64,000 nt of DNA from Polaromonas sp. 39-63-25 (GTDB lineage Bacteria; Pseudomonadota; Gammaproteobacteria; Burkholderiales; Burkholderiaceae_C): the NCBI RefSeq assembly GCF_002278925.1, contig NZ_NCJH01000011.1, positions 124,001 through 188,000 on the forward strand, given 5' to 3'. Made by a program: the position numbers and the translations under genes. Shown piece by piece: positions 9,830-19,730 of the stretch. Each line of letters opens with the position of its first letter. Position 1 is the stretch's first letter. The notes beneath the pieces were generated by a model that had not been told where the DNA came from, searched no databases, and worked only from the letters and a program-made list of their open reading frames with translations.

Positions 9830-10868
9830 GGGAGGATGGTAATGGAGAAAGCAGGGGGGCCAGCAAGGCGTCGAGCGCCGTGAAGAAGGCAGGTTCGGGT
9901 GAAAACTCCAGCGGCACGGCCAGCACGTCCGCTTGCCGGGGGAAAAGCTTGACCGCGTCTTTTTCAGTGCAAATAACGGTGTAGCCCTTGTCCTGCGGGC
10001 GCGGATAGCTATCAAAACTGTAGTGATCTGGCAATGCCCGGGTTTCGGCCAGTACCAGGCCGCGGGCCCGCAGCATGGCAAAAAAAGCCTCGGGTTTGGC
10101 GATGCCGGCCAGCGCCAGCAGCGGCCGGCCGGCCAGGCTCTCCAGAGCCACGCGGCTGCCGTCGGCGCGCAGCGCGTGGCCAGCCAGGCGCCGCGTCGAA
10201 CCAAAACCCGGAACCCCTGAAAAACCCGTCAAGGCGGTGTGGCCGCCGGTGTGCAGCACCAGGTCGATACCGCGCCCGCCGGCGCGTACGCCGCGTTGCC
10301 GGCGCTCCGGCCAGGGTTCGCGCAGGGGGCCGGCCGGCAGCAGCCAGCCATTGCCGACGCCGCGTTCGTCGAACACCGCAATCTCGACATCACGCTGCAG
10401 CGCGTAATGCTGCAGGCCGTCGTCGCAGACGATCACCTGTGTCGCGCGGTGTGCAGCGAGCAGCGCGCGTGCGGCCTCGGTGCGCCGGGATGCTACAAAA
10501 ACAGGAGCGCCTGTCGCCCGCCGGATCAGGGCCGGCTCGTCGCCTGACTCGTCGATGGGGGTGCCCGGCAAGACCTCCAGGCAATGCGCACTGGTGCGCC
10601 CGTAGCCGCGCGAGACCACCCCGACCTGCAAACCGCGGGCCTGCAGGTGCTGCACCAGGGCAATCACCGCCGGGGTTTTGCCGGCACCGCCCGCCACGAC
10701 GTTGCCCACCACCACCACCGGCAAGGGCAGGCGTTCAGATCTGAAGTAGCCGGCCCGGAAGGCCAGCCTGCGCAACTCGGCCAGCAGGCCGTACAGCCGG
10801 GACAGCGGCCAGAGCAGGCAGGCGAGCATGCCGCGCCGCAGCCAGGCCTGCTGCAGCCGGGTCGTCAC
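9810..10868 (-). CDS. lpxK: tetraacyldisaccharide 4'-kinase
   Basis: A 352-aa inner-membrane-associated kinase that phosphorylates the lipid A precursor at the 4' position. The N-terminal amphipathic/hydrophobic region ([20 protein letters not shown]) precedes the P-loop [39 protein letters not shown] and [12 protein letters not shown] are further LpxK signatures. The segment [11 protein letters not shown] is encoded by DNA (around 10008-10035) resembling half of the dispersed repeat seen elsewhere in the window. The gene sits 2 bases after exbD, a conserved arrangement. Confidence 0.96.
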   Translation of the reverse strand: MTTRLQQAWLRRGMLACLLWPLSRLYGLLAELRRLAFRAGYFRSERLPLPVVVVGNVVAGGAGKTPAVIALVQHLQARGLQVGVVSRGYGRTSAHCLEVLPGTPIDESGDEPALIRRATGAPVFVASRRTEAARALLAAHRATQVIVCDDGLQHYALQRDVEIAVFDERGVGNGWLLPAGPLREPWPERRQRGVRAGGRGIDLVLHTGGHTALTGFSGVPGFGSTRRLAGHALRADGSRVALESLAGRPLLALAGIAKPEAFFAMLRARGLVLAETRALPDHYSFDSYPRPQDKGYTVICTEKDAVKLFPRQADVLAVPLEFSPEPAFFTALDALLAPLLSPLPSSHGHQTA

Positions 10869-10870
10869 GT

Positions 10871-11299
10871 TTACCGGGCGCCGGCCTGCGCCGCGCTCTG
10901 GGTGGCAAAGGTGATCTGGGCCAGGCCGCTGCGCCGGGCCGCTTCCATCACGGTGATGACCGACTGGTGCGTGGCGCTGGCATCGGCGCTGATGATGATC
11001 ACGCTGTCCTTGCCGGCCTTGGCCGCCGCGCTGATGGCGGCACTCAGCGCCTCGATGCTGCGGCCGGGAACCGGCACCTTGCTGACCATGTAGCGGCCGT
11101 CGCTGCTGACGGCGACGATCACTTCCTTGGGGTAGTCGCGCTGCTGGTCGGCGTCGGCCACCGGCAGCTTGATCTGTAGCTCGGTGAACTTGCTGTAGGT
11201 GGTCGACAGCATCAGGAAGATCAGCACGACCAGCAGCACGTCGATGAAGGGAATCAGGTTGATCTCAGGCTCGTCGCGCGATGAACGGCGGAAATTCAT
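10871..11299 (-). CDS. exbD: ExbD/TolR-family biopolymer transport protein
   Basis: A 142-aa protein with a short cytoplasmic N-terminus, one transmembrane helix ([20 protein letters not shown], residues 16-35) carrying the essential Asp (FIDVLLV), and a periplasmic domain ending [14 protein letters not shown]. With ExbB it forms the proton-driven motor that energises outer-membrane transport through TonB or a Tol-like partner. No TonB gene is adjacent. lpxK follows immediately. Confidence 0.93.
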   Translation of the reverse strand: MNFRRSSRDEPEINLIPFIDVLLVVLIFLMLSTTYSKFTELQIKLPVADADQQRDYPKEVIVAVSSDGRYMVSKVPVPGRSIEALSAAISAAAKAGKDSVIIISADASATHQSVITVMEAARRSGLAQITFATQSAAQAGAR

Positions 11300-11334
11300 G
11301 CCGCGCTCCTGAGGGGCTTGGTGGTCGGGGTTTT

Positions 11335-11411
11335 TTCGCCGGGCCGCCCCAAGAAAAAATGCGCCCCCCCGGGGGGCAGCGAAGTACGCGAAGCAACGAG
11401 CGTGGGGGCCT
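11335..11411. repeat. dispersed intergenic repeat between exbB and exbD
   Basis: The 115-base gap carries CCGGGCCGCCCCAAG, a GC-only centre (CGCCCCCCCGGGGGGC) and GCAGCGAAGTACGCGAAGC, ending CGAGCGTGGGGGCC. The ends are complementary (GGCCGCCCC with GGGGGCC), so RNA from it could fold. I recognise this type from Comamonadaceae intergenic regions; no second copy is visible in this window. Confidence 0.55.
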
Positions 11412-11414
11412 GAT

Positions 11415-12056
11415 TCATGATTTGCGCAGCGTGTTCAGGTGGCGCACAAAACGCTCGGAGGCAATCTCCATCGTGAGCAGGTAGCCGTCCACCCGGGCGC
11501 GGAAATAACGCCAGAAGATCAGCGACGGGATCGCCACGATGAGGCCGAAGGCGGTGTTGTACAGCGCAATCGAGATGCCCTGTGCGAGTTGCGCGGGGTT
11601 GCCGCCGGCGGCATTGGCCACGCCGCCGCTGCCGGCCTGCGAGCCGAAAATCTCGATCATGCCGATCACCGTGCCGAGCAGACCCAGCAGCGGCGCGGCC
11701 GAGGCGATGGTGGCCAGGGCCGCCAGGTAACGCTCCAGGGTGTGGGCGGCGCGCCGACCCGCGCCTTCGATGGTGGAGCGCAGATCGTCCTCGCTGATGC
11801 GCGGGTTGGTGTTGAGCGCACGAAAACCGCTGGCCAGCACCTGCCCGAGCAGGGAGTTCTGCTCGAGGTGCGACACCACATCGGGGGCGGGAACCGTGCT
11901 GCGCGACACGGTGATGGCTTCGTCCAGCAACTTGGGCGGGGCAATTTTTCCGGTTTTCAGGCTGACAAAACGCTCGATGACCAGGGCCAGGGCCAGTATG
12001 GAGCAGGCAACCAGGGGCCAGATGGGCCAGCCTGCGGCTTGTATGATCGAAAACAA
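11415..12056 (-). CDS. exbB: ExbB/TolQ/MotA-family proton channel protein
   Basis: A 213-aa protein. I chose TTG 12056 (LFSIIQAAGWPIWPLVACS) because GGGAGA lies 7 bases upstream and homologues begin there; longer in-frame starts lack that context. Three transmembrane segments are visible: residues 6-27, about 108-130 (ATIASAAPLLGLLGTVIGMI, the conserved proton-channel helix) and 157-178 (ALYNTAFGLIVAIPSLIFWR). It partners ExbD. It is transcribed first in the exbB-exbD-lpxK-trm112-kdsB run. Confidence 0.93.
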   Translation of the reverse strand: MFSIIQAAGWPIWPLVACSILALALVIERFVSLKTGKIAPPKLLDEAITVSRSTVPAPDVVSHLEQNSLLGQVLASGFRALNTNPRISEDDLRSTIEGAGRRAAHTLERYLAALATIASAAPLLGLLGTVIGMIEIFGSQAGSGGVANAAGGNPAQLAQGISIALYNTAFGLIVAIPSLIFWRYFRARVDGYLLTMEIASERFVRHLNTLRKS

Positions 12057-12182
12057 GTAAACGTCTCCCGGCAAATAGTTGCTGTGGATTATGGCCCAGC
12101 CAGGGGCGTGACCCGGACGCAACGCTGTGTGCCCGCCGCCTTGTCGCAAGGCGGATGCTTGTAGGACCTAACTCACAGATCT

Positions 12183-12191
12183 TGTGGATAA
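12183..12191 (-). promoter_or_regulatory. perfect DnaA-box sequence
   Basis: TGTGGATAA on the plus strand is the complement of the consensus TTATCCACA. It lies in the 341-base gap between divergent exbB and xseA. It is a single copy, so an origin is not implied. Confidence 0.4.
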
Positions 12192-12397
12192 CTTTGTTAG
12201 CAAGTAGCCGGCGGAGGGCCGCCAGCCCGCGCCAAATGGGCCCTGTGACAGAACGATGAAAAAATAAGCAGAATATAGTTCTTATAAATCAATGAGTTAC
12301 ATGAGTTTATCTAGGCTTCCCCGGCAAACCTCGGGTTTAACCCCGCTGTCATGCGGCTCTGTGGAGTATTACCCCCGTGTAATCAGGGGGTTTGCGC

Positions 12398-13693
12398 GTG
12401 TTTGAGTCCTCCGGGGCGCCAGAAAGAGCCTCGCCGGGTGTACGGGTATGGCCCGTGGGTTCCCTGCTGCGCGCGATTGCCGACAGCCTGGAGGCCCGAT
12501 TCAACCCGGTGGCCGTGCAGGGGGAGGTCAGCGGGTTTTCGCGGGCCGCCAGTGGTCACTGCTACTTTTCCCTGAAAGACGGGCAGGGTCAGATCCGCTG
12601 CGCCATGTTCCGGCGAGCCGCCAGCCTGCTGGATTTTTCGCCACGCGACGGCCAACTGGTCGAAGTGCGTGGCCGGCTCGGCGTCTACGAGCCGCGCGGC
12701 GAACTGCAAATGGTGGTCGAGTCCATGCGGCAAGCCGGGCAGGGCAACCTGTTCGAACAATTCCTGCTGCTCAAGGCCAGGCTGGAGGCCGAAGGCCTGT
12801 TCGAGCCCGGCCGCAAGCGGCCCTTGCCGCTGCTGCCGCGCGCCATCGGCGTGGTGACCTCGCTGGGCGCAGCCGCCCTGCATGACGTGGTGACGGCTTT
12901 GCAGCGCCGCGCGCCGCACATTCCGGTGGTGATCTACCCGGCCAGCGTGCAGGGCGCCCAGGCGCCCGAGGAATTGCGCCAGGCCCTGCGCAAGGCCAGC
13001 GAACGCGCAGAAGTGGACGTGCTGCTGCTGGTACGCGGCGGCGGGGCCATGGAAGACCTGTGGGCCTTCAATGACGAACAACTGGCGCGGCTGATCGTGG
13101 CTTCGCCGGTGCCCGTGGTGTGTGGCGTTGGCCACGAGACCGATTTCACGATCGCCGATTTTTGCGCTGACCTGCGCGCGCCCACCCCCACCGCGGCGGC
13201 CGAAATGTGCGCCCAGCCGCAAAGCGTCTGGCTCGGCGCGCTGGATCTCGCCCAGGGGCGCATGCAGGACGGCGTGGAGCGACAGCTGCAGGCCCAGAAC
13301 CAGCGGCTCGACTGGGCCGCGTCCCGCGTGAGCCGACCGTCCCATCTGGTGACGCGCCAGCAAGCCCGGCTGGCCGGACAGACGCAGCGCCTGCGGCATG
13401 CGCTGCAGTCGGGGGTGCAGCGGGAGAACAGCCGTCTCCAGGGGCTGGCGCTGGCTTTCCCGCAGGCCATGGCGGGAGCGCTGGCGCAGCAGCAACGCCG
13501 GCTGGAGCGTGCGCAACTGAGGCTGGAGCCGCTCGACCCCAAGCTCGTGCTGCAGCGCGGTTATGCCTGGCTGGCCGATCTGCAGGGGCAGGCGGTCACC
13601 AGCGCCCGCGCCACCCATCCCGGCCAGGCGCTGCGCGCTACCCTTGCCGACGGCGCGGTCGATTTGACCGTTTCTGCACCCCGGCTGATTTAG
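12398..13693 (+). CDS. xseA: exodeoxyribonuclease VII large subunit
   Basis: About 431 aa from GTG 12398, preceded by AGGGGG; TTG 12392 is an alternative. The N-terminal OB-fold (NPVAVQGEVSGFSRAASGHC, YFSLKD) binds single-stranded DNA. The catalytic core follows (GVVTSLGAAALHDVV, VDVLLLVRGGGAMEDLWAFN, GVGHETDFTIADFCADLRAP), then a long coiled-coil region and the ending GYAWLADLQGQAVTS. With XseB it degrades single-stranded DNA from both ends. No xseB is adjacent. sodB starts 66 bases downstream on the same strand. Confidence 0.97.
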   Translation: MFESSGAPERASPGVRVWPVGSLLRAIADSLEARFNPVAVQGEVSGFSRAASGHCYFSLKDGQGQIRCAMFRRAASLLDFSPRDGQLVEVRGRLGVYEPRGELQMVVESMRQAGQGNLFEQFLLLKARLEAEGLFEPGRKRPLPLLPRAIGVVTSLGAAALHDVVTALQRRAPHIPVVIYPASVQGAQAPEELRQALRKASERAEVDVLLLVRGGGAMEDLWAFNDEQLARLIVASPVPVVCGVGHETDFTIADFCADLRAPTPTAAAEMCAQPQSVWLGALDLAQGRMQDGVERQLQAQNQRLDWAASRVSRPSHLVTRQQARLAGQTQRLRHALQSGVQRENSRLQGLALAFPQAMAGALAQQQRRLERAQLRLEPLDPKLVLQRGYAWLADLQGQAVTSARATHPGQALRATLADGAVDLTVSAPRLI

Positions 13694-13759
13694 TTTTTAC
13701 AATGGGCGTCAGAACCGGCTTTTTCACTTCATCAACAACACCTCACGAGGAAAAAAAAC

Positions 13760-14341
13760 ATGGAACACAAACTCCCCCCACTCCCGTACGCCATCGACGC
13801 GCTGGCTCCCCACTACAGCCAGGAGACGTTTGAGTACCACCATGGCAAGCACCACAACGCCTATGTGGTCAACCTCAACAACCTGCAAAAAGGCACCGAG
13901 TTCGAGGCCATGACGCTCGAAGAGATCATCAAGAAATCCAGCGGTGGCGTGTACAACAACGCGGCCCAGATCTGGAACCACACCTTTTTCTGGGACTGCA
14001 TGAAACCGGCCGGCGGCGGCGAGCCAAGCGGTGCGCTCGCCGCGGCCATCAACGCCAAGTTCGGCTCCTACGCGGCTTTCAAGGAAGCCTTTGTGAAGTC
14101 GGCTGTCGGCAACTTCGGTTCGGGCTGGACCTGGCTGGTGAAAAAAGCCGATGGCTCGGTGGACATCGTCAACACCGGCCCGGCCGGCACACCGCTGACC
14201 ACCGCCGACAAGGCGCTGCTGACGGTGGACGTGTGGGAACACGCCTATTACATCGACTACCGCAACCAGCGTCCCAAGTTTGTCGAGACTTTCCTCGACA
14301 AGCTGGTGAACTGGGACTTCGCCGCCAAGAACTTCGCCTGA
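13760..14341 (+). CDS. sodB: iron-type superoxide dismutase
   Basis: A 193-aa protein preceded by ACGAGGAAAAAAAC. Metal ligands are His27 (FEYHHGKHH), His75 ([10 protein letters not shown]), Asp158 and His162 ([13 protein letters not shown]). Gln71 in AAQIWNH is at the FeSOD-specific position. No signal peptide is present, so it removes superoxide in the cytoplasm. A perfect terminator follows 100 bases downstream. Confidence 0.97.
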   Translation: MEHKLPPLPYAIDALAPHYSQETFEYHHGKHHNAYVVNLNNLQKGTEFEAMTLEEIIKKSSGGVYNNAAQIWNHTFFWDCMKPAGGGEPSGALAAAINAKFGSYAAFKEAFVKSAVGNFGSGWTWLVKKADGSVDIVNTGPAGTPLTTADKALLTVDVWEHAYYIDYRNQRPKFVETFLDKLVNWDFAAKNFA

Positions 14342-14440
14342 CATCCGTTCGGCGGGTTGCCGTGTTCCTCGGAGAGCGGGCTTTGCGTAAAACAACCTGG
14401 TGTTAAATCTCGCCAAGCTGTTTAAACCATCCTTCTCGAA

Positions 14441-14480
14441 CAAAAGGGCTCGAAGATCAAATCTTCGAGCCCTTTTGTTT
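14441..14480. terminator. strong intrinsic terminator after sodB
   Basis: A perfect 16-bp stem: AAAAGGGCTCGAAGAT (14442-14457), a CAA loop, then the exact complement at 14461-14476, followed by GTTTTATG. The remaining 14484-14763 holds no gene and presumably the promoter of the next one. Confidence 0.9.
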
Positions 14481-14763
14481 TATGGCCGTCACAGGGCTTG
14501 CGCTCCCGGGGCTGGCGGCACCCCCTTGACCAAGCCTCCGCGTTGGGCTGCGGACGGTCTTTTCATCTGCCGGCACCGGTATTTTTTGTCTGCGTGGAAA
14601 AAAAGTGGGTTCAAATGCCTGCAATTTCGTATCATGATATTGCATTGCATAGAATGCAGCTTGGGTCAGATTCCCCTAAGGAAAGTCAGACAGCATCCGA
14701 TCTTGACCTCCGGTCTGTGACGCAGCCGGTGGCGTTCCCCATAACAATTTCTGGAGATAAGCG

Positions 14764-17001
14764 ATGAGCACCGAGCAACCCACCATCATCTACACCCTGA
14801 CCGACGAGGCTCCGCTACTGGCGACCAGCGCCTTCCTGCCCATCGTTCGCACCTTCACCGCGCCTGCAGGCATCAAGGTCGAGACCGCCGACATTTCGGT
14901 GGCCGGCCGGATCCTGGGGCAGTTTCCGGAATGCCTGACTGCGGAACAACGGGTGGCCGATACCCTGACAGAGCTGGGCAAGCTGACGCTCAAGCCGCAG
15001 GCCAACATCATCAAGCTGCCTAACATCAGCGCATCGGTGGCCCAGCTCAAGGACGCGATCAAGGAACTGCAGGGCAAGGGCTACAAGCTCCCGGACTACC
15101 CGGAAAGTCCCAAGACCGACGAGGACAGGGACATCCGCGCGCGCTACAACAAGTGCACCGGCAGCGCGGTGAACCCGGTGCTGCGCGAAGGCAATTCGGA
15201 CCGCCGCGCACCCAGGGCCGTGAAGGAATACGCGCGTAGGAACCCGCACAGCATGGCCGACTGGAGCCAGGCCTCGCGTTCGCACGTCTCGCACATGCAC
15301 GCCGGTGACTTCTACCATGGCGAAAAGTCCATCACGCTGGACCGTGCGCGCGACGTCAAGATGGAGCTGATCACCAAAAGCGGCAAGACCATCGTACTCA
15401 AGCCCAAGGTCGCATTGCTGGATCGCGAGATCATCGACTCCATGTTCATGAGCAAGAAGGAACTGGTGGCTTTCTATGAAAAGGAAATCGACGACGCCTT
15501 CAAGACCGGCGTGATGTTCTCGCTGCACGTCAAGGCGACCATGATGAAGGTGTCGCACCCCATCGTTTTCGGCCACTGCGTGAAGATCTTCTACAAGGAG
15601 GCGTTCGAAAAACACGCCAAACTGTTTGAGGAACTGGGCGTCAACGTCAACAACGGCATGGTCGATCTGTACAACAAGATCGGCACGCTGCCCCAGAGCA
15701 AACAGGACGAAATCAAGCACGACCTGCACGCCTGCCACGAAGGCCGGCCCGAACTGGCCATGGTCGATTCGGCGAAGGGCATCACCAACTTCCATTCGCC
15801 CAACGACATCATCGTGGACGCATCCATGCCCGCGGCCATCCGCAACGGCGGCAAGATGTGGGGCGCCGACGGCCGACTGAAGGACGTCAAGGCCGTGATG
15901 CCCGAATCGACCTTCGCACGCATCTACCAGGAGATCATCAATTTCTGCAAGTGGCACGGTGCCTTCGATCCGAAGACCATGGGCACGGTGCCCAACGTGG
16001 GACTGATGGCCCAGCAGGCCGAGGAATACGGCTCGCACGACAAGACCTTCGAGATCGCCGAAGACGGCGTGGCGAACATCACCGACCTGTCCACCGGAGA
16101 GGTGCTGCTGAGCCAGAATGTGGAAGCCGGCGACATCTGGCGCATGTGCCAGGTCAAGGACGCCGCGATCCGCGACTGGGTCAAGCTGGCGGTGACCCGC
16201 GCGCGCAACTCCGGCATGCCGGTGGTGTTCTGGCTCGATTCCTACCGACCGCACGAAGCGCAGATGATCACCAAGGTCAAGATGTACCTGCACGAACACG
16301 ACACGGCGGGTCTGGACATTCAGATCATGAGCCAGGTGCGTGCCATGCGCTACACGCTGGAGCGCGTGGTGCGTGGCCTGGACACCATCAGCGCCACCGG
16401 AAACATCCTGCGTGACTATCTGACCGACCTGTTCCCCATCATGGAGCTGGGCACCAGCGCCAAGATGTTGTCCATCGTTCCTCTGATGGCCGGCGGCGGC
16501 ATGTATGAAACCGGCGCCGGCGGCTCCGCACCCAAGCATGTTCAGCAACTGGTGGAAGAAAACCACCTGCGCTGGGACTCACTGGGCGAATTCCTGGCCC
16601 TGGCGGTGTCGCTGGAAGATTTGGGGCTAAAGACTGGCAACGACCAGGCGAAGATTCTGGCCAAAACGCTGGATGCCGCCACTGGCAAGCTTCTCGACAA
16701 CAACAAAAATCCGTCGCCGAAGACCGGCCAGCTGGACAACCGCGGCAGCCAGTTTTACCTGGCCATGTACTGGGCCCAGGAACTGGCTGCACAAACGGAA
16801 GATGCGGCACTGGCGGCCAAGTTTGCACCGCTGGCCAGGCAACTGGCCGAGAAGGAGCAGGCCATCGTGGCTGAACTGTCGGCCGTGCAAGGCACGCCGG
16901 CGGATATTGGCGGTTACTACAAGCCTGACTTCGACAAGCTCGATGCCGTGATGCGGCCGAGCAAGACCCTGAACGCGGCACTGGCGTCTTTCAAGGCGTA
17001 A
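14764..17001 (+). CDS. monomeric NADP-dependent isocitrate dehydrogenase
   Basis: A 745-aa protein with GGAGATAAGCG before the ATG. The start ([20 protein letters not shown]) and [45 protein letters not shown] and [15 protein letters not shown] are hallmarks of the monomeric IDH-II family (usual length about 740). It converts isocitrate to 2-oxoglutarate with NADPH. It is unrelated in sequence to the dimeric enzyme encoded 1.3 kb downstream. The gene has its own upstream gap of about 420 bases and a terminator. Confidence 0.97.
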   Translation: MSTEQPTIIYTLTDEAPLLATSAFLPIVRTFTAPAGIKVETADISVAGRILGQFPECLTAEQRVADTLTELGKLTLKPQANIIKLPNISASVAQLKDAIKELQGKGYKLPDYPESPKTDEDRDIRARYNKCTGSAVNPVLREGNSDRRAPRAVKEYARRNPHSMADWSQASRSHVSHMHAGDFYHGEKSITLDRARDVKMELITKSGKTIVLKPKVALLDREIIDSMFMSKKELVAFYEKEIDDAFKTGVMFSLHVKATMMKVSHPIVFGHCVKIFYKEAFEKHAKLFEELGVNVNNGMVDLYNKIGTLPQSKQDEIKHDLHACHEGRPELAMVDSAKGITNFHSPNDIIVDASMPAAIRNGGKMWGADGRLKDVKAVMPESTFARIYQEIINFCKWHGAFDPKTMGTVPNVGLMAQQAEEYGSHDKTFEIAEDGVANITDLSTGEVLLSQNVEAGDIWRMCQVKDAAIRDWVKLAVTRARNSGMPVVFWLDSYRPHEAQMITKVKMYLHEHDTAGLDIQIMSQVRAMRYTLERVVRGLDTISATGNILRDYLTDLFPIMELGTSAKMLSIVPLMAGGGMYETGAGGSAPKHVQQLVEENHLRWDSLGEFLALAVSLEDLGLKTGNDQAKILAKTLDAATGKLLDNNKNPSPKTGQLDNRGSQFYLAMYWAQELAAQTEDAALAAKFAPLARQLAEKEQAIVAELSAVQGTPADIGGYYKPDFDKLDAVMRPSKTLNAALASFKA

Positions 17002-17028
17002 ACAACCTTGACGCCTTGACCGGCCCAC

Positions 17029-17057
17029 AAAAAAGCCGACTTCAGGTCGGCTTTTTT
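17029..17057. terminator. intrinsic terminator after monomeric IDH gene
   Basis: Stem AAAAGCCGAC/GTCGGCTTTT (17031-17040 with 17045-17054) and a T-run. The A-run on the other side lets it work for the convergent DUF192 gene too. Confidence 0.9.
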
Positions 17058-17090
17058 CATGGTGCCGCCAATGGCGCGGCGCATGCCTGT

Positions 17091-17588
17091 TCAGCGGGAC
17101 GGCGCGAACACCGGTCCCGCCAGTTTGCTGCCGGCCTTGATGCCTTTTTTGGCAAACCAGCCGACGTTCATTTCCAGCACATAACGCACAGGTTTTTCCG
17201 AGCAGTGCGAGTCTGTCGTCTGCGGTTTCATGTCAGCGAGGTTCACGATGGTGCCGTCGTCGGCGACAAACGCAGCGGTCAGCGGCAGCAGGGTGTTTTT
17301 CATCCAGAAGCACTGCTGGGCAGGCTGTTCGAACACAAACAGCATTCCTTCGGTTGACGGCATTTCCTGGCGAAACATCAGCCCGATTTGCCGCTGCTCG
17401 GGGGTCAAGGCCAGTTGCGCGTCGATCTGGTGCATTCCTGCCGACAGTTTGACCCGCGGCAGGTTTGTTTGTGGCGTTCCTTGCGCCAGCGCACATCCGG
17501 TGGCCAACACCATGCAGGAAAGTGCGAGCGCCAGCCCGCGCATGGGTGACTTGAGGGAACAGGACAGGAAGGGCATAAGGTGTTTCAC
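17091..17588 (-). CDS. DUF192 family secreted protein
   Basis: Up to 165 aa (GTG 17588; ATG 17576 or 17540 are alternatives). A signal peptide ends near LVLATGCALAQG, possibly a lipobox (ATGC). The mature domain has the family motifs LTPEQRQIGLMFRQEMP, MLFVFEQPAQQCFWMKNTLL and PLTAAFVADDGTIV. It is a small beta-barrel-like domain of unknown function. The gene is separated from the convergent IDH gene by a shared terminator. Confidence 0.88.
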   Translation of the reverse strand: MKHLMPFLSCSLKSPMRGLALALSCMVLATGCALAQGTPQTNLPRVKLSAGMHQIDAQLALTPEQRQIGLMFRQEMPSTEGMLFVFEQPAQQCFWMKNTLLPLTAAFVADDGTIVNLADMKPQTTDSHCSEKPVRYVLEMNVGWFAKKGIKAGSKLAGPVFAPSR

Positions 17589-17627
17589 CGGAAAGAGGTC
17601 AGGCTCTCAGCATAAACGACAGCCATG

Positions 17628-17652
17628 AAAAATGCCCGCATAGCGGGCATTT
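17628..17652 (-). terminator. intrinsic terminator of the Ala/Lys-rich gene
   Basis: Perfect 10-bp stem AAATGCCCGC/GCGGGCATTT (17630-17639 with 17643-17652). On the minus strand it is followed by TTTTTCAT. Confidence 0.85.
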
Positions 17653-17669
17653 CAGCTGCGCGCGAAGAA

Positions 17670-18071
17670 TTACTTCTTGGCAGCGGCGGCTTTTTCAGCT
17701 TTGGCGGCTTTCGCTGCAGCAGCCTTTTCTTCCTTGGCTTTTTTGGCAGCGGCGGCTTTTTCAGCTTTGGCAGCTTTGGCGGCAGCTGCTTTTTCTTCCT
17801 TGGCCTTTTTTGCAGCGGCGGCTTTTTCGGCTTTGGCGGCTTTGGCGGCAGCTGCTTTTTCAGCTTTGGCGGCTTTCGCAGCGGCGGCCTTTTCGGCCTT
17901 GGCGGCCTTGGCATCTACCTTGGCAGCGGGTGCGGCTGGCGTTGCAGCGGTTGCGGGTGCAGCCGGTGCGGCAGCCGTGGCCGGTGTTGCGGGCGCGGCA
18001 GGTGCGGCAGCTTGGGCAAAAGCACCAGCAGCGAAAAGGCCAGCGATCAGGGCAGCAAGAATCTTGTTCAT
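17670..18071 (-). CDS. secreted Ala/Lys-rich repeat protein
   Basis: A 133-aa protein from ATG 18071. Residues 1-20 (MNKILAALIAGLFAAGAFAQ) are a clean signal peptide. An Ala/Pro/Thr linker (to about residue 50) is followed by tandem repeats of roughly 11-12 residues, KAAKAEKAAAA and KKAKEEKAAAA, to the end. The repeats predict one long, strongly basic helix. Similar histone H1-like tails exist in cytoplasmic proteins, but here the signal peptide points to the periplasm. The function is unknown. The DNA is a matching tandem repeat, so copy number may vary. Confidence 0.8.
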   Translation of the reverse strand: MNKILAALIAGLFAAGAFAQAAAPAAPATPATAAAPAAPATAATPAAPAAKVDAKAAKAEKAAAAKAAKAEKAAAAKAAKAEKAAAAKKAKEEKAAAAKAAKAEKAAAAKKAKEEKAAAAKAAKAEKAAAAKK

Positions 18072-18277
18072 TTGGAGTTTTCCTAATAAGTTTTTGAACC
18101 AGGTCCCCCGAAAAACTCGTGGACATGACTGTAACGAGCCCTGTTTGCAAACGGTTGACATGCAGGCGCTCAAATGTGTCGTGGGAAGTTTTGGGGCTAA
18201 AATTTGCGGGTTATCACCTAAACAGCGCCGGGCAGTCATTCACTGTGATGTCAAGCGCGCACCGGAGACTTCTTCAC

Positions 18278-19531
18278 ATGTATCAGCACATCAAGGTGCC
18301 CGCCCAGGGGCAGAAAATCACCGTCAATGCCGACAATTCATTGAATGTCCCGGATGAGCCGATCATTCCGTTCATTGAAGGTGACGGTACGGGTGCGGAC
18401 ATCACGCCGGTCATGCTCAAGGTGGTCGATGCGGCCGTGGCCAAGGCCTACGGCGGCAAGAAAAAAATTCACTGGATGGAGGTTTATGCCGGTGAAAAGT
18501 CAACCAGGATCTACGGTCCCGACGTCTGGCTGCCGGAAGAAACCCTGGCTGCGGTCAAGGACTATGTGGTCTCCATCAAGGGCCCGCTGACCACGCCGGT
18601 CGGTGGCGGCATCCGCTCGCTCAACGTCGCGTTGCGCCAGGAACTGGACCTGTATGTCTGCCTGCGTCCCATCCAGTACTTCAAGGGCGTACCCTCGCCG
18701 GTGAAGGAGCCCGAAAAGACCCACATGGTGATCTTCCGCGAGAACTCGGAAGACATCTACGCCGGCATCGAGTTCGAGGCCGAGTCCGACAAGGCCAAAA
18801 AACTCATCAAGTTCCTGCAGGACGAGATGGGCGTCAAGAAAATCCGCTTTCCCAACACCTCGGGCATCGGGATCAAGCCGGTTTCGCGTGAAGGCACCGA
18901 GCGCCTGGTGCGCAAGGCCCTGCAGTACACCATCGACAACGACAAGCCCAGCCTGACGATTGTCCACAAGGGCAACATCATGAAGTTCACCGAAGGGGGC
19001 TTCCGTGACTGGGCCTACGCGCTGGCCGCGAAGGAGTTCGGCGCGGTCGAGATCGACGGCGGCCCGTGGATGAAGTTCAAGAATCCGAAAACCGGCAAGG
19101 AAATCACCGTCAAGGATTCGATCGCCGACGCCTTCCTGCAGCAGATCCTGCTGCGTCCGGCCGAATACTCGGTGATCGCCACGCTGAACCTCAACGGCGA
19201 CTATGTCTCCGACGCGCTCGCCGCGCAGGTGGGTGGCATCGGCATTGCACCCGGCGCCAACCTCAGCGACACCATCGCGATGTTCGAGGCCACCCACGGC
19301 ACGGCGCCGAAATACGCCGGCAAGGACTATGTGAACCCCGGTTCCGAAATCCTGTCGGCCGAAATGATGCTGCGTCACATGGGCTGGACGGAGGCCGCTG
19401 ACCTGATCATCAGTTCGATGGAAAAGTCGATCGAGTCCAAGAAAGTCACCTACGACTTCGCCCGCCTGATGGATGGCGCAACCCAGGTCAGTTGCTCCGG
19501 CTTCGGCCAGGTCATGATCGACCACATGTAA
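18278..19531 (+). CDS. icd: dimeric NADP-dependent isocitrate dehydrogenase
   Basis: A 417-aa protein from ATG 18278 ([20 protein letters not shown]), with GGAG 10 bases upstream. [35 protein letters not shown] (phospho-regulated Ser and substrate Arg residues), [18 protein letters not shown] and [20 protein letters not shown] match E. coli Icd almost at full length. It catalyses the same TCA step as the monomeric enzyme upstream. No aceK is visible nearby. A weak hairpin with a T-run lies at about 19591-19623. Confidence 0.97.
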   Translation: MYQHIKVPAQGQKITVNADNSLNVPDEPIIPFIEGDGTGADITPVMLKVVDAAVAKAYGGKKKIHWMEVYAGEKSTRIYGPDVWLPEETLAAVKDYVVSIKGPLTTPVGGGIRSLNVALRQELDLYVCLRPIQYFKGVPSPVKEPEKTHMVIFRENSEDIYAGIEFEAESDKAKKLIKFLQDEMGVKKIRFPNTSGIGIKPVSREGTERLVRKALQYTIDNDKPSLTIVHKGNIMKFTEGGFRDWAYALAAKEFGAVEIDGGPWMKFKNPKTGKEITVKDSIADAFLQQILLRPAEYSVIATLNLNGDYVSDALAAQVGGIGIAPGANLSDTIAMFEATHGTAPKYAGKDYVNPGSEILSAEMMLRHMGWTEAADLIISSMEKSIESKKVTYDFARLMDGATQVSCSGFGQVMIDHM

Positions 19532-19730
19532 GAAAGCACGCTGCCGGGCCGCCCGCTGCGTGGCCGGGAAACCAGGCAGAATATGCTGCAAAGCCGTCAC
19601 GGCGCAGGTCGGGCGGCTTTTTTCATGGGCTTTTGAACCGCCAGGTCGAAAGTCAATTGCGCGCGCTTGATTGTCGCGTTCCCGCCACCAATTTCCCTGT
19701 CAGGCGCACCGGACAATTCCGGTCGCTAGA

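Noticed and set aside
12183-12380. Idea of a replication origin at the DnaA box
   Set aside because: Only one DnaA box was found and no dnaA, dnaN or parAB gene is nearby.
12383-13618. A 411-codon minus-strand frame across xseA
   Set aside because: It is antisense to XseA, which has all expected motifs, and has no motif of its own.
14815-16566. A 583-codon open frame on the minus strand within the monomeric IDH gene
   Set aside because: It is antisense to a clearly conserved gene; such mirror frames are common in GC-rich codon usage. The product has no family motif.
17677-18357. A 226-codon plus-strand frame rich in Ala and Phe over the Ala/Lys repeat gene
   Set aside because: It is the antisense reading of the tandem repeat. 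The minus-strand product has a signal peptide, a start and a terminator.
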